A DNA stretch of 64,000 nt, taken from Pinus tabuliformis. Lineage: Eukaryota; Streptophyta; Pinopsida; Pinales; Pinaceae. The notes under the pieces were generated by a model, which saw only the letters and a list, made by a program, of their open reading frames with translations, was not told where the DNA came from and searched no databases. This document shows, in pieces, positions 43,191 to 53,970 of the stretch. The stretch spans positions 478,327,655 to 478,391,654 of the forward strand of contig CM062808.1 of assembly GCA_031772625.1 (NCBI GenBank), given 5' to 3'. The position numbers and the translations under genes were made by a program. Within the stretch, counting starts at the first letter, position 1, and each line of letters begins with the position of its first letter.

Positions 43191-45015
43191 TTATTTTTCA
43201 TTATTCCATTCATCTATTGCTTCGTTTATCCAATATAGTTGGATAATAGAAATGACGCAAAGAAATGCTTCCACATCCTCATTCTTTCTTGAGAGTGCAT
43301 CTGCCACAACATTTTTCTTCCCTTTTTTGTAGACTATTTCAAAGTCATAACCCAACATCTTTGTGATCCATTTTTGTTGCTCTTCTAAAGATAATCTTTG
43401 TTCTAAAAAGTATTTAAGACTATCATGATACATTTTTACCTTAAAGTGTCTTCCCATTAGGTAGGGTTGCCATTTCTTAAGTGCATGTAGTATTGCCAAC
43501 ATTTCCTTCTCATAAATAGCTTTGTGTAAATACTTTCCTTTGATTGGACGACTTTCGAAAGAAACGAGTCTTTCTTCTTGCATTAAAACAAAACCAATTC
43601 CATTTCCTGAGGCATCACATTCCACAATAAAGGTTTTTGTGAAGTGTGGCATAGATAAGACCAGTGCTTGGCACATTGCCTCTTTAAGATGTTGAAAGGA
43701 CTTCATTGCTTCTAGAGTCCATGAAAATGCATATTTCTTCAATAATGTTGTTAGAGGTGCTACTCGTCCATAATTCTTAAAAAAATTGTGATAGTACCCA
43801 GTCAAACCTAGAAATCCTCGTAGATGCTTTATGGATGTGGGGATATTCCATTCCTTAATGGCTTTTATTTTGCTAAGGTTCTACCTCCACACCTTCATGA
43901 GATATAATATGACCCAGATATTCCACCTCTTGTACTCTAAAGCAATATTTGGAGCTTTTTGCATATAATTGTTTCTACTCCAATAGTTTGAGCACCCTAT
44001 CAACATGTTGAACATGATCCTTCTAAGACTTGTTGTAGAATAGTATATCATCAAAAAATACTAACACACATTTTCTAAGGAAGGGTTTGAAAATGGAATT
44101 TATCAAACCTTGAAATGTAGAAGGTGCATTGGTAAGGCCAAAAGGCATGACCAAAAATTCATAATGACCCTCATGAGTTCTAAATGCTGTTTTTGGAATA
44201 TCTTCAGTCTTCATTCTAATTTGATGATATCCTGAACAAAGATCCAACTTGGTGAAGTAAATTGATCCATGCAATTCATCCAATAATTCATCAATGACAA
44301 GAATGGGAAATTTATCTTTAATAGTGATCTTGTTGAGCTCCCTAAAGTCCGGACACATGTGCCATGACCCATCCTTCTTGTGCACCATTACTACTGGAGC
44401 AGAGAAAGAGCTTTGACTAGGTTGAATTATACCAGGCCCTAACATTTCTGTAACCATATGTTCAATTTCACTCTTTTGGACATAGGGATATCTGTAAGGC
44501 CCGATGTTTGGAGGAACACTTCCTGGAACAAAATGAATATCATGATCATGATCACGAATAGGTGGGAGGCCTTTGGGAGCCTCAAATACCTTGGAATGAT
44601 TGTCCAATACTTTTTGGAGATCTGGAGAAATAGATGATTTCAATTTGGGAACCTCTAGCGAACATAATTGTGAAATTACGCCTTGTTGTTCTTTCTTTAG
44701 AAGTTTTGTCATTCCGTTAGATCTGATTATCTTTCCCGATTTCCCTGTAATACCCCTTAATTCAACTTCCTTTCCTTCCGAAGAAAATTTCATGAAAAGT
44801 TCTTGAAAATTAAAAGATATTGTACCAAAGGATTGTAGCCATTGGACTTCTAGTACAACATCAGCACCACCCATTGGAATGGAAAGCATTGGGCTATTCA
44901 ATACATATTCTCCCATGGATACCTTGATATTATGGCACTTTCTAGAGAAATTTATGGTTCCTCCACTTGAATCCATCACTTGACACTCTGGTGTTGGATA
45001 TATGAAGTAATTCAA
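43191..45015 (-). pseudogene. Chromovirus protease end, RT and RNase H, decayed
   Basis: The longest open part is 45015-44023. It covers the protease C-terminal part (SIPMGGADVVLEVQWLQS) and the RT: PVVMVHKKDGSW, YFTKLDLCSGYHQIRMK with the first catalytic Asp, LVMPFGLTNAPSTFQ and the catalytic VFFDDILFY, so the DD pair is intact. A TGG-to-TAG-type stop at about 44023 interrupts it. After a decayed link (44020-43810), RNase H is seen at 43805-43191: GYYHNFFKNYG, FIVECDASGNGIG with catalytic Asp, YEKEMLAILHAL with Glu, and KKNVVADALSRK. A frameshift near 45020 separates this part from gag-protease. Confidence 0.93.
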
Positions 45016-46274
45016 TTCCTTGGATATCTACAATGAATAAAATTATGGGTACTACTTGAATCAATCAACACTTTTACCTTTGTCTTCTTGATATGTCCTT
45101 CTATCTTGATAGTTTGAGGAGTGGTAATTCCGGTCAATGCATTACAAGATATGGTTAGATTCATTTTTTCTTTCTCTAGGGTTTTTTCTTGGTGTATATC
45201 CTCTTCTTTTGACATTTCTTGTTCCTTTTCTTCCTCCTCTTCACAATCTATGTAAAATAATTTCTTCTTAGCACACTTATGACCTTTAGTGTATTTACTA
45301 TCACAACTATAACAAATCCCTTTTTCTCTTTTTTCTTCCAATTGTTGTGGTGTCAACCTTGTAGGTTGTGAAAGGCTAGGGGAAACAACACTTCCATCTT
45401 TATAGTTGTGAGTGGTAGGCTTCCTTGTTTCCATAATTTTTCTTTCCATTTTTCTTGCCAGCCTGAATGCCTTCTCCAATGAATCAGGTTCCCGAAGGCG
45501 AACCTCATGTTTGATGTTATCCTTTAAAGTCCCTATGAACACATCAATCCTATGCTCCTTTGGAATATCTTTTACCCTTATATTCAATTTTTGGAAGTCC
45601 TCAATGTGCTCCATCATTGAACCGTTTTGTTTGAGATTTGTCAATTGGATAAAAAAAGTGTTGCTTTTTGTATCCTCATAATGTGTTATCATTTCTTCTG
45701 TAAAAATTTCCCAAGTGACAATTTGTTTACGAGAGAAAAGCCATCGGTACCATACAAGATGATTTGGTTCCAAATATAAAGTTGTAATGCGTACCTTTTG
45801 TGTGTTTTGCACATTATGGAGATCAAAATATTGCTCCATCTGTAGTATCCATGTTACGAGATCCTTGCCATCAAACTTCCTCATATCAATATTTGGAACA
45901 TGGTGGGTCTTTAATCCACCATTAGAGTCTATGAAATTATCATTAACATTTCTTTTATTCTCCTCATGAGTTTCCTTTACTACCCTTTTGCCATTAGTAA
46001 TAATTTCTTGTGGCAAATTTTTTAAATTTGTCTTCAACTCTTCCAAGTTTCCTTTAAGTTTTTCTTCTATACCATCCATCTTAGCTTCCACGTTTGTCTT
46101 CAAATATTCTAGGTTGCCTTTAAGTTTTTCTTCTATACCATCCATCTTAGCTTCCATGCCTTTATTTAAACCATACATCTTAGATTCCATGGCATCCATC
46201 TTAGCTTCCACGCCTTTTTTTAAACTATCCATCTTATCTTCTATTACTTTTTGTGAGAGTGAATTTTGTTGCAC
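45012..46274 (-). pseudogene. Chromovirus gag and start of protease, 420 codons open
   Basis: The N-terminus is a long coiled coil built on VEAKMDGIEEKLKGNLE, including a direct 26-residue duplication (78 bp, near 46010-46130). The gag core follows: MRKFDGKDLVTWILQMEQYF, LYLEPNHLVWYRWL, LTNLKQNGSMMEHIEDFQKL and LKDNIKHEVRL. A CYSCDSKYTKGHKC zinc knuckle lies around residue 325, then a Glu/Lys-rich linker and the protease active-site region VKVLIDSSSTHNFI, where the usual D-S-G reads D-S-S. A frameshift a few codons later ends the frame. Upstream, 46275-47231 is untranslated leader without a gene. Confidence 0.9.
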
Positions 46275-47231
46275 TTGGTCTTGTAATTTTGATATATTTG
46301 TTGCATCTCTTCCTCTTCTTCATGATTAATACTATAGATTTTATATTGCTTACTAGGTGTTTCCATTTTCTTTATTTGGGTCATCAATTAATGTTAACAA
46401 TGCTTCACTATGCCCTTTGAATTCCTTCAAATTATTTTTTCAAACCAAAATTATGCGAAATTTTAAAAAAACTACACACATTTTTCCACTTTGTAAGAGA
46501 TTGATATTGAATTTGTTGTATCTCTGTAATTTTAGATCTCCAAGGTCTGAAATTGCATCATGATGTAGCCCTTTGAGTCTTATCCAACCCCGCAAGTATG
46601 ATCAAGATTGGATTCTTCAAGGAAAAGTTATGCCAAATCTCCCACGATGACCTGATTATAGACTACTTCAGTAGAGTGAAATTGTATGAAGTGCCATGTG
46701 TCACTGTTTCGGCCTTAGGACATGAAACCAATAAAAATAAAACTAAATTTTGTCCTCTTTTTGTAAATTCTTAGGAAATTTAAATCTGATTCTCAGAGAG
46801 AAAGTTATGATGATTTTCCCAAGGTCACCTATTTGGGATGTAATTCGGGAGCTTTTAGAAACCCTAAATGTCTTGTACCATATCTCCTAAAATGTAGCGA
46901 AACAATATCTGAAATTTGGACCCAAGCTTCACCAAGATTTCAAATCAAATGGGTTTTAAATTCCAGAGTCTGAACCTTCATAGAAAAAAAATTATAGTGA
47001 AAATTCCATGATGGCTTGTCTAAGATGGAATTCTGGAGCTTGGAAAAACCCTAACTTCCCTAGATCATATTTCTGAAAATGTAGTGAGACAATATATGAA
47101 ATTCTAACACAAGGTTCATAAATATTTCGGCTTAAATTTGTTTTTTTTGGCTTTTGAATTTTCGTAAAGAAAATGTTATAGCGAAAATGCCATGATGACT
47201 TCTTTGGATCAGTGAAACCCTAGAATCCAAA

Positions 47232-47243
47232 GCTCTGATACCA
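47232..47243 (-). other. Primer-binding site of chromovirus
   Basis: The minus strand reads TGGTATCAGAGC, a perfect match to the initiator-Met tRNA 3' end, two bases after the 5' LTR end at 47246. Confidence 0.93.
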
Positions 47244-47245
47244 AA

Positions 47246-47578
47246 TGTTATGTAACCAACTCACAAAATAGAAGAAAAGATAGATCAATGACCTCAAAAT
47301 TAACCTCTTCGAGGGGAAAACCTCCTTTACATTACACAAATGAATAATTTTGGATGATACAAATGAAAAAACCTCCTTTCTATATATAGGAGTCTAAGGG
47401 GTTACAATGTAATCAAAGTCAACATAAAAATTATAATATAAGGGCACAATAATAACAATAGTGGGCTTCTATGGGGCACAATAATAAAAATATGGGGACA
47501 ATAGGGGCACAATAATAACAATAAGGGCTACAATGACAATAGTAATGGGGGAATCAATAGTATTATAGGGACCTAACA
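47246..47578 (-). repeat. 5' LTR of chromovirus
   Basis: 333 bp, TGTTAGGTCCC to GGTTACATAACA on the minus strand. It differs from the 3' LTR at scattered sites, mostly transitions. Confidence 0.93.
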
Positions 47579-48057
47579 GTTCTAGGCAGTTTAGGTAGAG
47601 TTCTTCCTTCAAGTTTGAACGATTAGAATTGTCGTTATGAGAAATATGATTCTAGAAAGTTACAAGAAGTTTTGGGCAGTGGTATGGAGACTAGCCTTGA
47701 AAAGTGGCTCAAATCTTGGGACCGTAGGCACAAAACTGGAGATTTGGGGTCATAACCACATGGAGCAAGGTTTGTGAGTGTGGTTGGAGGCTCATAATCA
47801 CATGTAGGCAGTGTCAATGGTGCAGTTATAGGTATAGGTCAGTGAAATAATGTTCCATATGAGGGATTAACCACTTGGGGTGTTTCTTTAGCTCCTGGGT
47901 GATATGTAGTCCTTGTAGGATGTTAGTACATGTTTAGTTTGTGGGCCTCTCTTCCTTAATTGAAACTTATAGGTTGAGTCATGTTATAGTGAATCATGTC
48001 TCATGTTTACCCTAGTGAGCTTATGAATTTGGGTAAATTTGGGAGGAGGCGGTTACA

Positions 48058-48928
48058 TTTTCATTCCTCAGACCACCTCCCATGCATCTTCCACTCCCCT
48101 GTCTGTGCGAGCTACCTAGACGCTCATGGTATCAGATTCCAATGGAAAAACACCATGGTCAGACAACATTATTTTTATCAACAATAGTAAAAAGCTTATA
48201 AATCTACCTCTCGATCCCTTCATAAGTTTTTGCTTTGCTGTAGTATAGGACATCAACGATTCCACTATTAACTCCATAATATATCCTTCTGACACACTTT
48301 TGAACCAAAAGTCAACAACACATGAGTCTTATTTCTTACTGCTTCTAACTGACGTACCTCTTTTGGCATCCACCTCCTTGGCCTTTGTGCCAACATGTGG
48401 GATTATTATCCTTTAAATTTTGGACCCACTTCATCAAAATGATAGGGAATTATGTAAAGAATGCCTCAAGAAAATTAGTGTACATATATTTATGCATCCA
48501 TTTCTCTATGCTTTGACCCTTGTCTCCTATTTATTTCGCAAAAAAATCATGCTCCTTCAACGTAAGCCAATGGGTGATCTCCTTTTTGGTAGGATTCCAT
48601 TTATTCCACATCCGTAAGAGACAATCCCATCACACAGCCATCTCAGTCATGACAACATAACCATTTGTTGGCACACATAATACTGAAAGATTCAAGATTT
48701 GCGACATAGTGGCCAACAAAGACCTGCTTAGCATCAACCCTTTTGGCAACACCCACAAAGTGAGTGAAGTCTCACCTGATACACTAATGGGTAACTTCTA
48801 GAAGAAAGTTTCCATAATATGACATAATTGTCTTATGGCTGTGACCTGCTACTCCTAATTGAAATATAATACAACACTCCACCATTTTTGCGCACAATGC
48901 ATAGTGCTAGGCAATGGTTATTCAATCT
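48058..48928 (-). pseudogene. G0 Gypsy: LTR end, primer site and gag N-terminus, decayed
   Basis: After the LARD target duplication G0 continues. On the minus strand from high to low: about 48928-48665 resembles the end part of the G1/G2 LTR (GTATCAGGTGAGACTTCAC, then GTGTGCCAACA); a degraded primer site TGGTTATGTTGTCATGA near 48660-48645 resembles the Asp-type site in G2; then RMWNKWNPTKKEITHWL and KWMHKYMYTNFLEAFF (about 48615-48450) match the G2 gag N-terminus (YHWNPTKKGIEDWL) in order. Stops interrupt it. This locates the 5' end of G0, and the rest of its gag lies beyond the LARD element at 28855 and below. Confidence 0.7.
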
Positions 48929-49813
48929 TGTTGGCTTGATGGGGCTTGACCTAGGTTCAGAGTTAATTAGCCAAACAAATCCCTGTACTACTGGCCCTTT
49001 CAGCAACAGTCCGTGAAGCGTGGACTGAGGTCTCACCTGAAGTAGTATGGGAGGGTGCTAGAACTAGGTTTCCGCACCCTTGAGATTTCTGAGAGGTATG
49101 ACTGGTCCTCTGTTTGTTCCTGCACGTAGGTCACTTCATGCAATTTTCATTCCTCGTGGCCTGATACACTGCCTTCACGTAGCCCTAACTAGGGGTTGTG
49201 CCGCGTTCTGCGCTATTACCCAAGATCTGACTTATCTTCCAGTACTAATTAATTACCTTCACCTACTTGAATGTCTTAAGTATAATTAGCAATACAAAAA
49301 ATTCATATAGGTTCCCGCAGTAAATAAACAATATACTTGCAAACTATATCAAATCATGCATTAAACTAGGAAAATATAAACATAATTATAGAAACACTTC
49401 TCTCTATTGATTCTCTTAATGGTTACATACTCGACCTACCCTGCGCACTCAGCTACAGACTACTAGGCCTATGTGCACTTAGCTGCAAAGCCTTCTCCTA
49501 CTCTATGACCCACAAACACACTTTACACTTCGAATCAATCACTTAGACTTCTCATGCTTCCCTTCTATTTGTTATTTTCTGCACTTAGAGCCTCACTCTA
49601 TTTATACAATCCCATGGTCTGTGGTCCATGGGTGGGTCTATCCACCCGACATTACATTACAAAAACTAGGGTGGACAACCCTGTGACTCTATTATACTTT
49701 CGCGCCTTATGCCCGCAATTCGCGGAGCTTTTACAAAAAGTTTCGGTCAAAACTTGGGATTTAAGCCCCAAAACATGCCTTAGGGGGATTCCATGCCCAA
49801 TAGGCCCCCAACA
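48929..49813 (-). repeat. 3' LTR of G2
   Basis: About 885 bp, TGTTGGGGGCC to CAAGCCAACA on the minus strand. TATA box at 49598-49606 below the CCATGG dyad. It has two copies of the GCAGCTAAGTGC-type repeat against three in the 5' LTR and in G1. Confidence 0.88.
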
Positions 49814-49889
49814 CAAACATCATGACTAACCCTCGAGTCACTCTGTTGGCGCGAAGATCTTTTCGCAGAGTCCCTCCAACTGTTCTCGA

Positions 49890-52857
49890 ACTGTGGCAAG
49901 GTTAGCAGTGCACTAAGCTGCTACTTGCTGGATCATCTGCATACGTTGTTCCGAGACCTCTGTGTCAGAAGTTCTTCTCTTCATCAGTGCATGCATCCCC
50001 TACATGTGTGCGAGTTTGCCTTCAATTTCTACTATGATGGTGAAGGCCTCATCGATCCAAGGCTAAATGTGCGCCTTCAGGACTGCTTCCTTATGTCGTG
50101 CCGTGTCCACTTGCTCTTTCAGCGCTTTAGCCTGTTGCATCCGCGCGAGCCTCTGAGTGAGGGCCACTGTCTATGCAGTTCCTCTGACGCTGTCATACTG
50201 CTATTGGAGTTCTCGCACCTCTGTCTCTAAGCACTATATGTTGGCGTCCTCTTGCAGATTTTTGAGGACCTCAAATGATTCTTCCAACATGCTGGTGCAG
50301 TGTCGTACTATACTGCCACTTTTGTCCAGTCCCGCTGTGATAGTGCTAGCAGCGTTGTTCTCTAACTTCCAGAGGGGTGGATGGCTGTGCCTTTAACCAC
50401 AGCTCGACAATCTGAAGGTTCAGCTCCAGTTGAACCTTTGTCATTTCCTCCCGTGCCTCATGCACCCCTACTGCTAACCTCTAGATGTGCACCTCTGCTG
50501 GTATGTCTGCTGGGATAGCCAGCTCCGGGATGCTTTGGAAAGCTTCGTTTATTACCTATAGCAGCTGTTGATTTTGTGACACCACTTCGTCGCACTGCAA
50601 GCTCAATTGTTCCATATTGATTTTCTGCTCGCTGAGGACTTGCAGTGCGTGGCTCTCCCTAGCTCACAACTCTGCAGTTATCCCATCCTGCAAAATATAT
50701 AAGGTCTCTCACGGGAGTGCAACCATATTGATACCAAGACCCTTTAGCGTGCTAACTCTAGGCCTGTCGGCCTCATTTGTTGTCACTAGTGCCCCGTCTG
50801 GCAACACTATGGTATTTTTCATCCACGTGCGCAACATCTATTCTGATGTCGTTGTTTTGACTGTGAGGCTGGTCGAAAGGGTACCAACCTGAGGAGGGCA
50901 CAACTGTAATTCCTAGAACTACACTTTGAGGGCCCCAACACAATTTGGTTCTCCTGCATGAAATTTTGGAGAGCCTCAGAGGTGACATCACACATTGTCT
51001 CGTCGATGTCATGCAAATCACCCTCGGTTAGGGTGATCGGGTCAATAGACAACTTTGATGCCTTGACCTTCTTGCGTGACCCTGTCTGCTCGGTTGGGTG
51101 CTAGTGCTTCAACTGTGTTGACGTGGTTTGTGGGTCCATGCCTCCCTCTTCTTCCTCTGCTTCCTGCCCATGTGAAGGTGACATTTGGCCCTTGCGCTCC
51201 TTCGCGACTATCTCCTGTGTTGCTGCTGTGACCTTTTCCTGCTTAGTTGTTGTATTTGTAGCATCCTGCGCCACCCACACTTCTGCAACCGCTGCTTCCT
51301 TCCTTCTCTTTTCTGTCAACTGTGCAATGTGCAACTTGGCCTCATCTTTCTTCCTCTGTGCCACCAACTTCTCCATCTCCGTGATGTTTGGAGCATGCCA
51401 CTTTGCCGGCCATGTCTCCAGGACGTTAAATATGACATCGTCTATGGCTACAAAGGGTAGCTTCCTCCATTGTTTGGTTGGGTCCTTGCACACTCTAATG
51501 TAAATGCTATGGATGTTCGCTTTAAATTACGCAAAACTCTGAATACTGTTGTAGACAGTGGGTGATAACTACGGCTTGCGGTTGATCCCCATTCTTAGGT
51601 TCATCTCCATGAACACCAAGAATATTTTGCTGTTGCAGATCCTAGTGGCATCCTTTGTGGCCCAGAGCGAAGCATACTTCGCAGCCTCTGGCAAATCTCT
51701 GTCAATTGTGGGGAATTAACTATCCTTCGGTAATTACCCTGCCACGAGCACTATGGACAGCAGAAGCCATGCATAGTGGAACATTTTTCCCTGTTCCCGA
51801 GCTTTGCAACAATTCTCTAAAAACTCCTTACAGAGGAACTCAAACCAGTCAAATTGGACCCCCTCCGTGCATTGCTTGTCAGTGCTACCACCGGCGCCAG
51901 TACCTCATCTGCACAAAATTTGTGCATAACCTTATCGGCCAGTATTTAGGTTGCAACTTTCATTGCTTTGTCACTGATGCTGGATATGGCGTAGCCCCTT
52001 TTCTTCTTTGCTAGCTTGTATTTTTTCTTCATGGCCTTCGCGATGGCCAAGTCACTGCTCTTTCCCTGCTAGATGTTTACGAGGTCCTCTCCTTTGCATG
52101 GAAGCCAGGAAATGCGGTGAATCAAGTTTGTCATGGTGGGGATGGGCTCGTCAAGCCACAAACACCCATCATGCACCAGGTAGATCAGCTGCCTAATGAC
52201 GAAAATAGTTATTGGGGCATGGTGGAAATGAGGCACCTAGAGCAGGTTCAGTAGCCTAGCCTTTTCCACTCCATGCAACCACTTTCTTGGCTCTAATTTT
52301 GTAACCCCGGCCGCAGTGTTCTGCTTGGGCTTCATGAGGTGTGAAGTATCAAGGTGAGGGAACTTCTCGTGGTCAGCGAGGTCCTAATCTTTGAATTTTA
52401 GGCTCGACACCCATCCCAGGTGCGTGCCCTAAAAAATAATGTTCTCTGGGAGGAGTGGGGTCTGGTGCGAGCTCTTGGTCTTGTCAAGGTCCTTGGGCAC
52501 TCTAGCCTTTCCTTTCTGTGGGGGGACATAGGCAAGCAAATTTTTTGGGGGGTGTGCAGGCTCAATTTCCTCCTCCATGCCTTCATCCTCATCTTCCAAG
52601 ATGATTAGGTCCTCTAGGTCTTCCTCTTCTTCATCCGTCACTATGGGGACGACTTTCCTCTTCTCCTCCATTGACAGCTTGGTGCGCAGTAGGTTCCATA
52701 GGGACACATGTACGAGAACCATCGCTTGTTTGTCCTTCTTAGGTCTTCGTGTGCGCAGTGACTTCGGGATTTCTACCACAATCCTGGCACCTTCCGGAGC
52801 ATCCCCCACATTCAGGGCCTATGCAGCCTCTTCGGTGGTCCTTTCTGTTATCTCCAT
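49890..52857 (-). pseudogene. Extra ORF downstream of pol in G2 (function unknown)
   Basis: This is the counterpart of the G1 ORF at 3073-5993. The minus-strand ATG at 52857 is followed by MEITERTTEEAA and then, after a TAG, by IPKSLRTRRPKKDKQAM, closely matching G1. Further blocks shared with G1 include KGKARVPKDLD, ADHEKF, KKKRGYAISSI (about 51965) and ADEV, then a Lys/Gln-rich linker and a coiled-coil-like end. The open stretches 52809-52429 and 51493-51101 are parts of it. Many stops and frameshifts are present. Similar residues in two diverged copies argue that this was a real protein-coding gene of the family. Its role is unknown. Confidence 0.65.
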
Positions 52858-53379
52858 AATGGCCTAAGCTATTGCCATCGTGTCCGTCCAGAAATCTAGC
52901 ACTCACGAACTTAGGGACTCAATCAACGCTCGACACACAACAATGAAGGCTCTACTCAATAGCTCAATTCGCAAATGACCAAGTGTTGTTTGCTGGGCAG
53001 CCCTTTGTAATTTATAACACTTTTTGAATTTGAATTCGAACATTCCCCCAAATCTGGTTCATTAATGCTCCCTTGGTGGCAGATTTTCCCAAATCTTGCC
53101 CATAAATCGCGTCTTAAATTCCTGTCGTACGATCCATTTGGTCTTAAGTTGAGTGTCCCATCATGAATAGTGACTTCAATGGTCACTTTATGGCCAACCC
53201 GCACGGCAGTACAACCCCCCGTGCGCAGGCGTGGACCTTGTGACTCGTTGCTTCTGCGCGAAGCTCCCCCATCGCACAACTCCTGGGTAGAATAGTTTAT
53301 AGTCCCGCGCTTCCTTTCAACTGCCTAGAGCGCTAAGACTGTACTTCATTCGGCTAGTCAGGTTGTCACACCACCTATA

Positions 53380-53970
53380 TAAAGCTTCGTCTTGTCATCT
53401 AGCATGTTTTCTGGAAAATACCCACCTTTTATTATTACGTTTGGCATCATGCACTTTACCATCTACAACGCGCTACCCTGGTCAATACGCTTAGCAATGT
53501 ACGGTCCAAACCAAGGCATCTGACTAATCAATTCGTAGCGATAGGCCTTAAACCTATCATCGTGATCATATGCATCCTACCTTATCACCCTGGTCTTTTT
53601 GCCAAGAGAATCTTCCTTTATCTTGTCCTCCAGCTTCTTGACTTCTGCGTCCACCAGAGCGCTTTTCTTCCTTATTCATACCATTTCTTCTTCAATTTCT
53701 TGGAGTCTAAAATTTCCCTGTTGGATTTCTGCTTCCAAGGTTCCGTGAACTGTCATATCTATCGGTGCTATCATGCACGATCTAAGCTCTCCAAGTACTA
53801 TAGGGCTTACTGCAGTTGCTTCATACTCCAGCCTTGGCGGTGTCTATGCAATCAGGTTTTTGCACGCGGTCCTATAAGCCTAGAGAACCGCTAGTATGCG
53901 CAGGTCCTAGTCAGTTCGTTTCACATTGTGGACCTTGTTCAATGCTTCGCGTACTTTGTTAAAAGATTCT
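53380..53970 (-). pseudogene. G2 integrase C-terminal remnant
   Basis: The minus strand starts with ESFNKVREALNKV, corresponding to G1 [15 protein letters not shown], which includes the catalytic Glu, and continues DLRILAVL*AYRTACKNL and PRLEYEATAV, then a helical DAEVKKLEDKIKEDS. The zinc-binding and first two catalytic Asp regions are missing. It ends in decayed PWFGPYIAKRI and flows into the same post-integrase spacer as G1. Several TAG codons replace Trp or Gln. Confidence 0.8.

Larger units (their letters stand above)
41477..47578 (-). mobile_element. Ty3/Gypsy chromovirus (Reina/Tekay-like), complete but inactive
   Basis: LTRs of 334 bp (41477-41810) and 333 bp (47246-47578) enclose a minus-strand gag-pol. 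A perfect target duplication GTTCT (41472-41476 and 47579-47583) flanks it. The primer site is an exact initiator-Met match and the polypurine tract sits at the other end. Order on the minus strand: gag, protease, RT, RNase H, integrase, chromodomain-like tail. Short LTRs and total size near 6 kb suit the Reina clade; this is inference. Confidence 0.95.
28856..48057 (+). mobile_element. LARD-type non-coding LTR retrotransposon
   Basis: Direct repeats starting TGTAACAACCC (left copy reads TATAACAACCC at 28856) and ending GGC(A/G)GTTACA (35853 and 48057) enclose 4.36 kb. A perfect target duplication TTTTC flanks them (28851-28855 and 48058-48062). A Met-type primer site follows the left LTR and a polypurine tract precedes the right one, giving + orientation. 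The internal region has no gag, protease, RT or integrase. After removing nested elements the LTRs are about 1.9 kb (left) and 1.74 kb (right). This fits a large retrotransposon derivative. A Copia element sits in the left LTR and a chromovirus in the right LTR. Confidence 0.9.
40214..48057 (+). repeat. Right LTR of LARD element (split by chromovirus)
   Basis: LTR sequence is 40214-41476 and 47584-48057, with the chromovirus and its target duplication between. Compared with the left LTR, about 190 bp are deleted at about 40407 between GAGAAAAGG and AGCACTCTAG. Confidence 0.88.

Noticed and set aside
48100-48140. TGGTATCAGATTCC on the + strand resembling a Met-type primer site
   Set aside because: No LTR end lies next to it, and it falls inside G0 gag sequence on the opposite strand.
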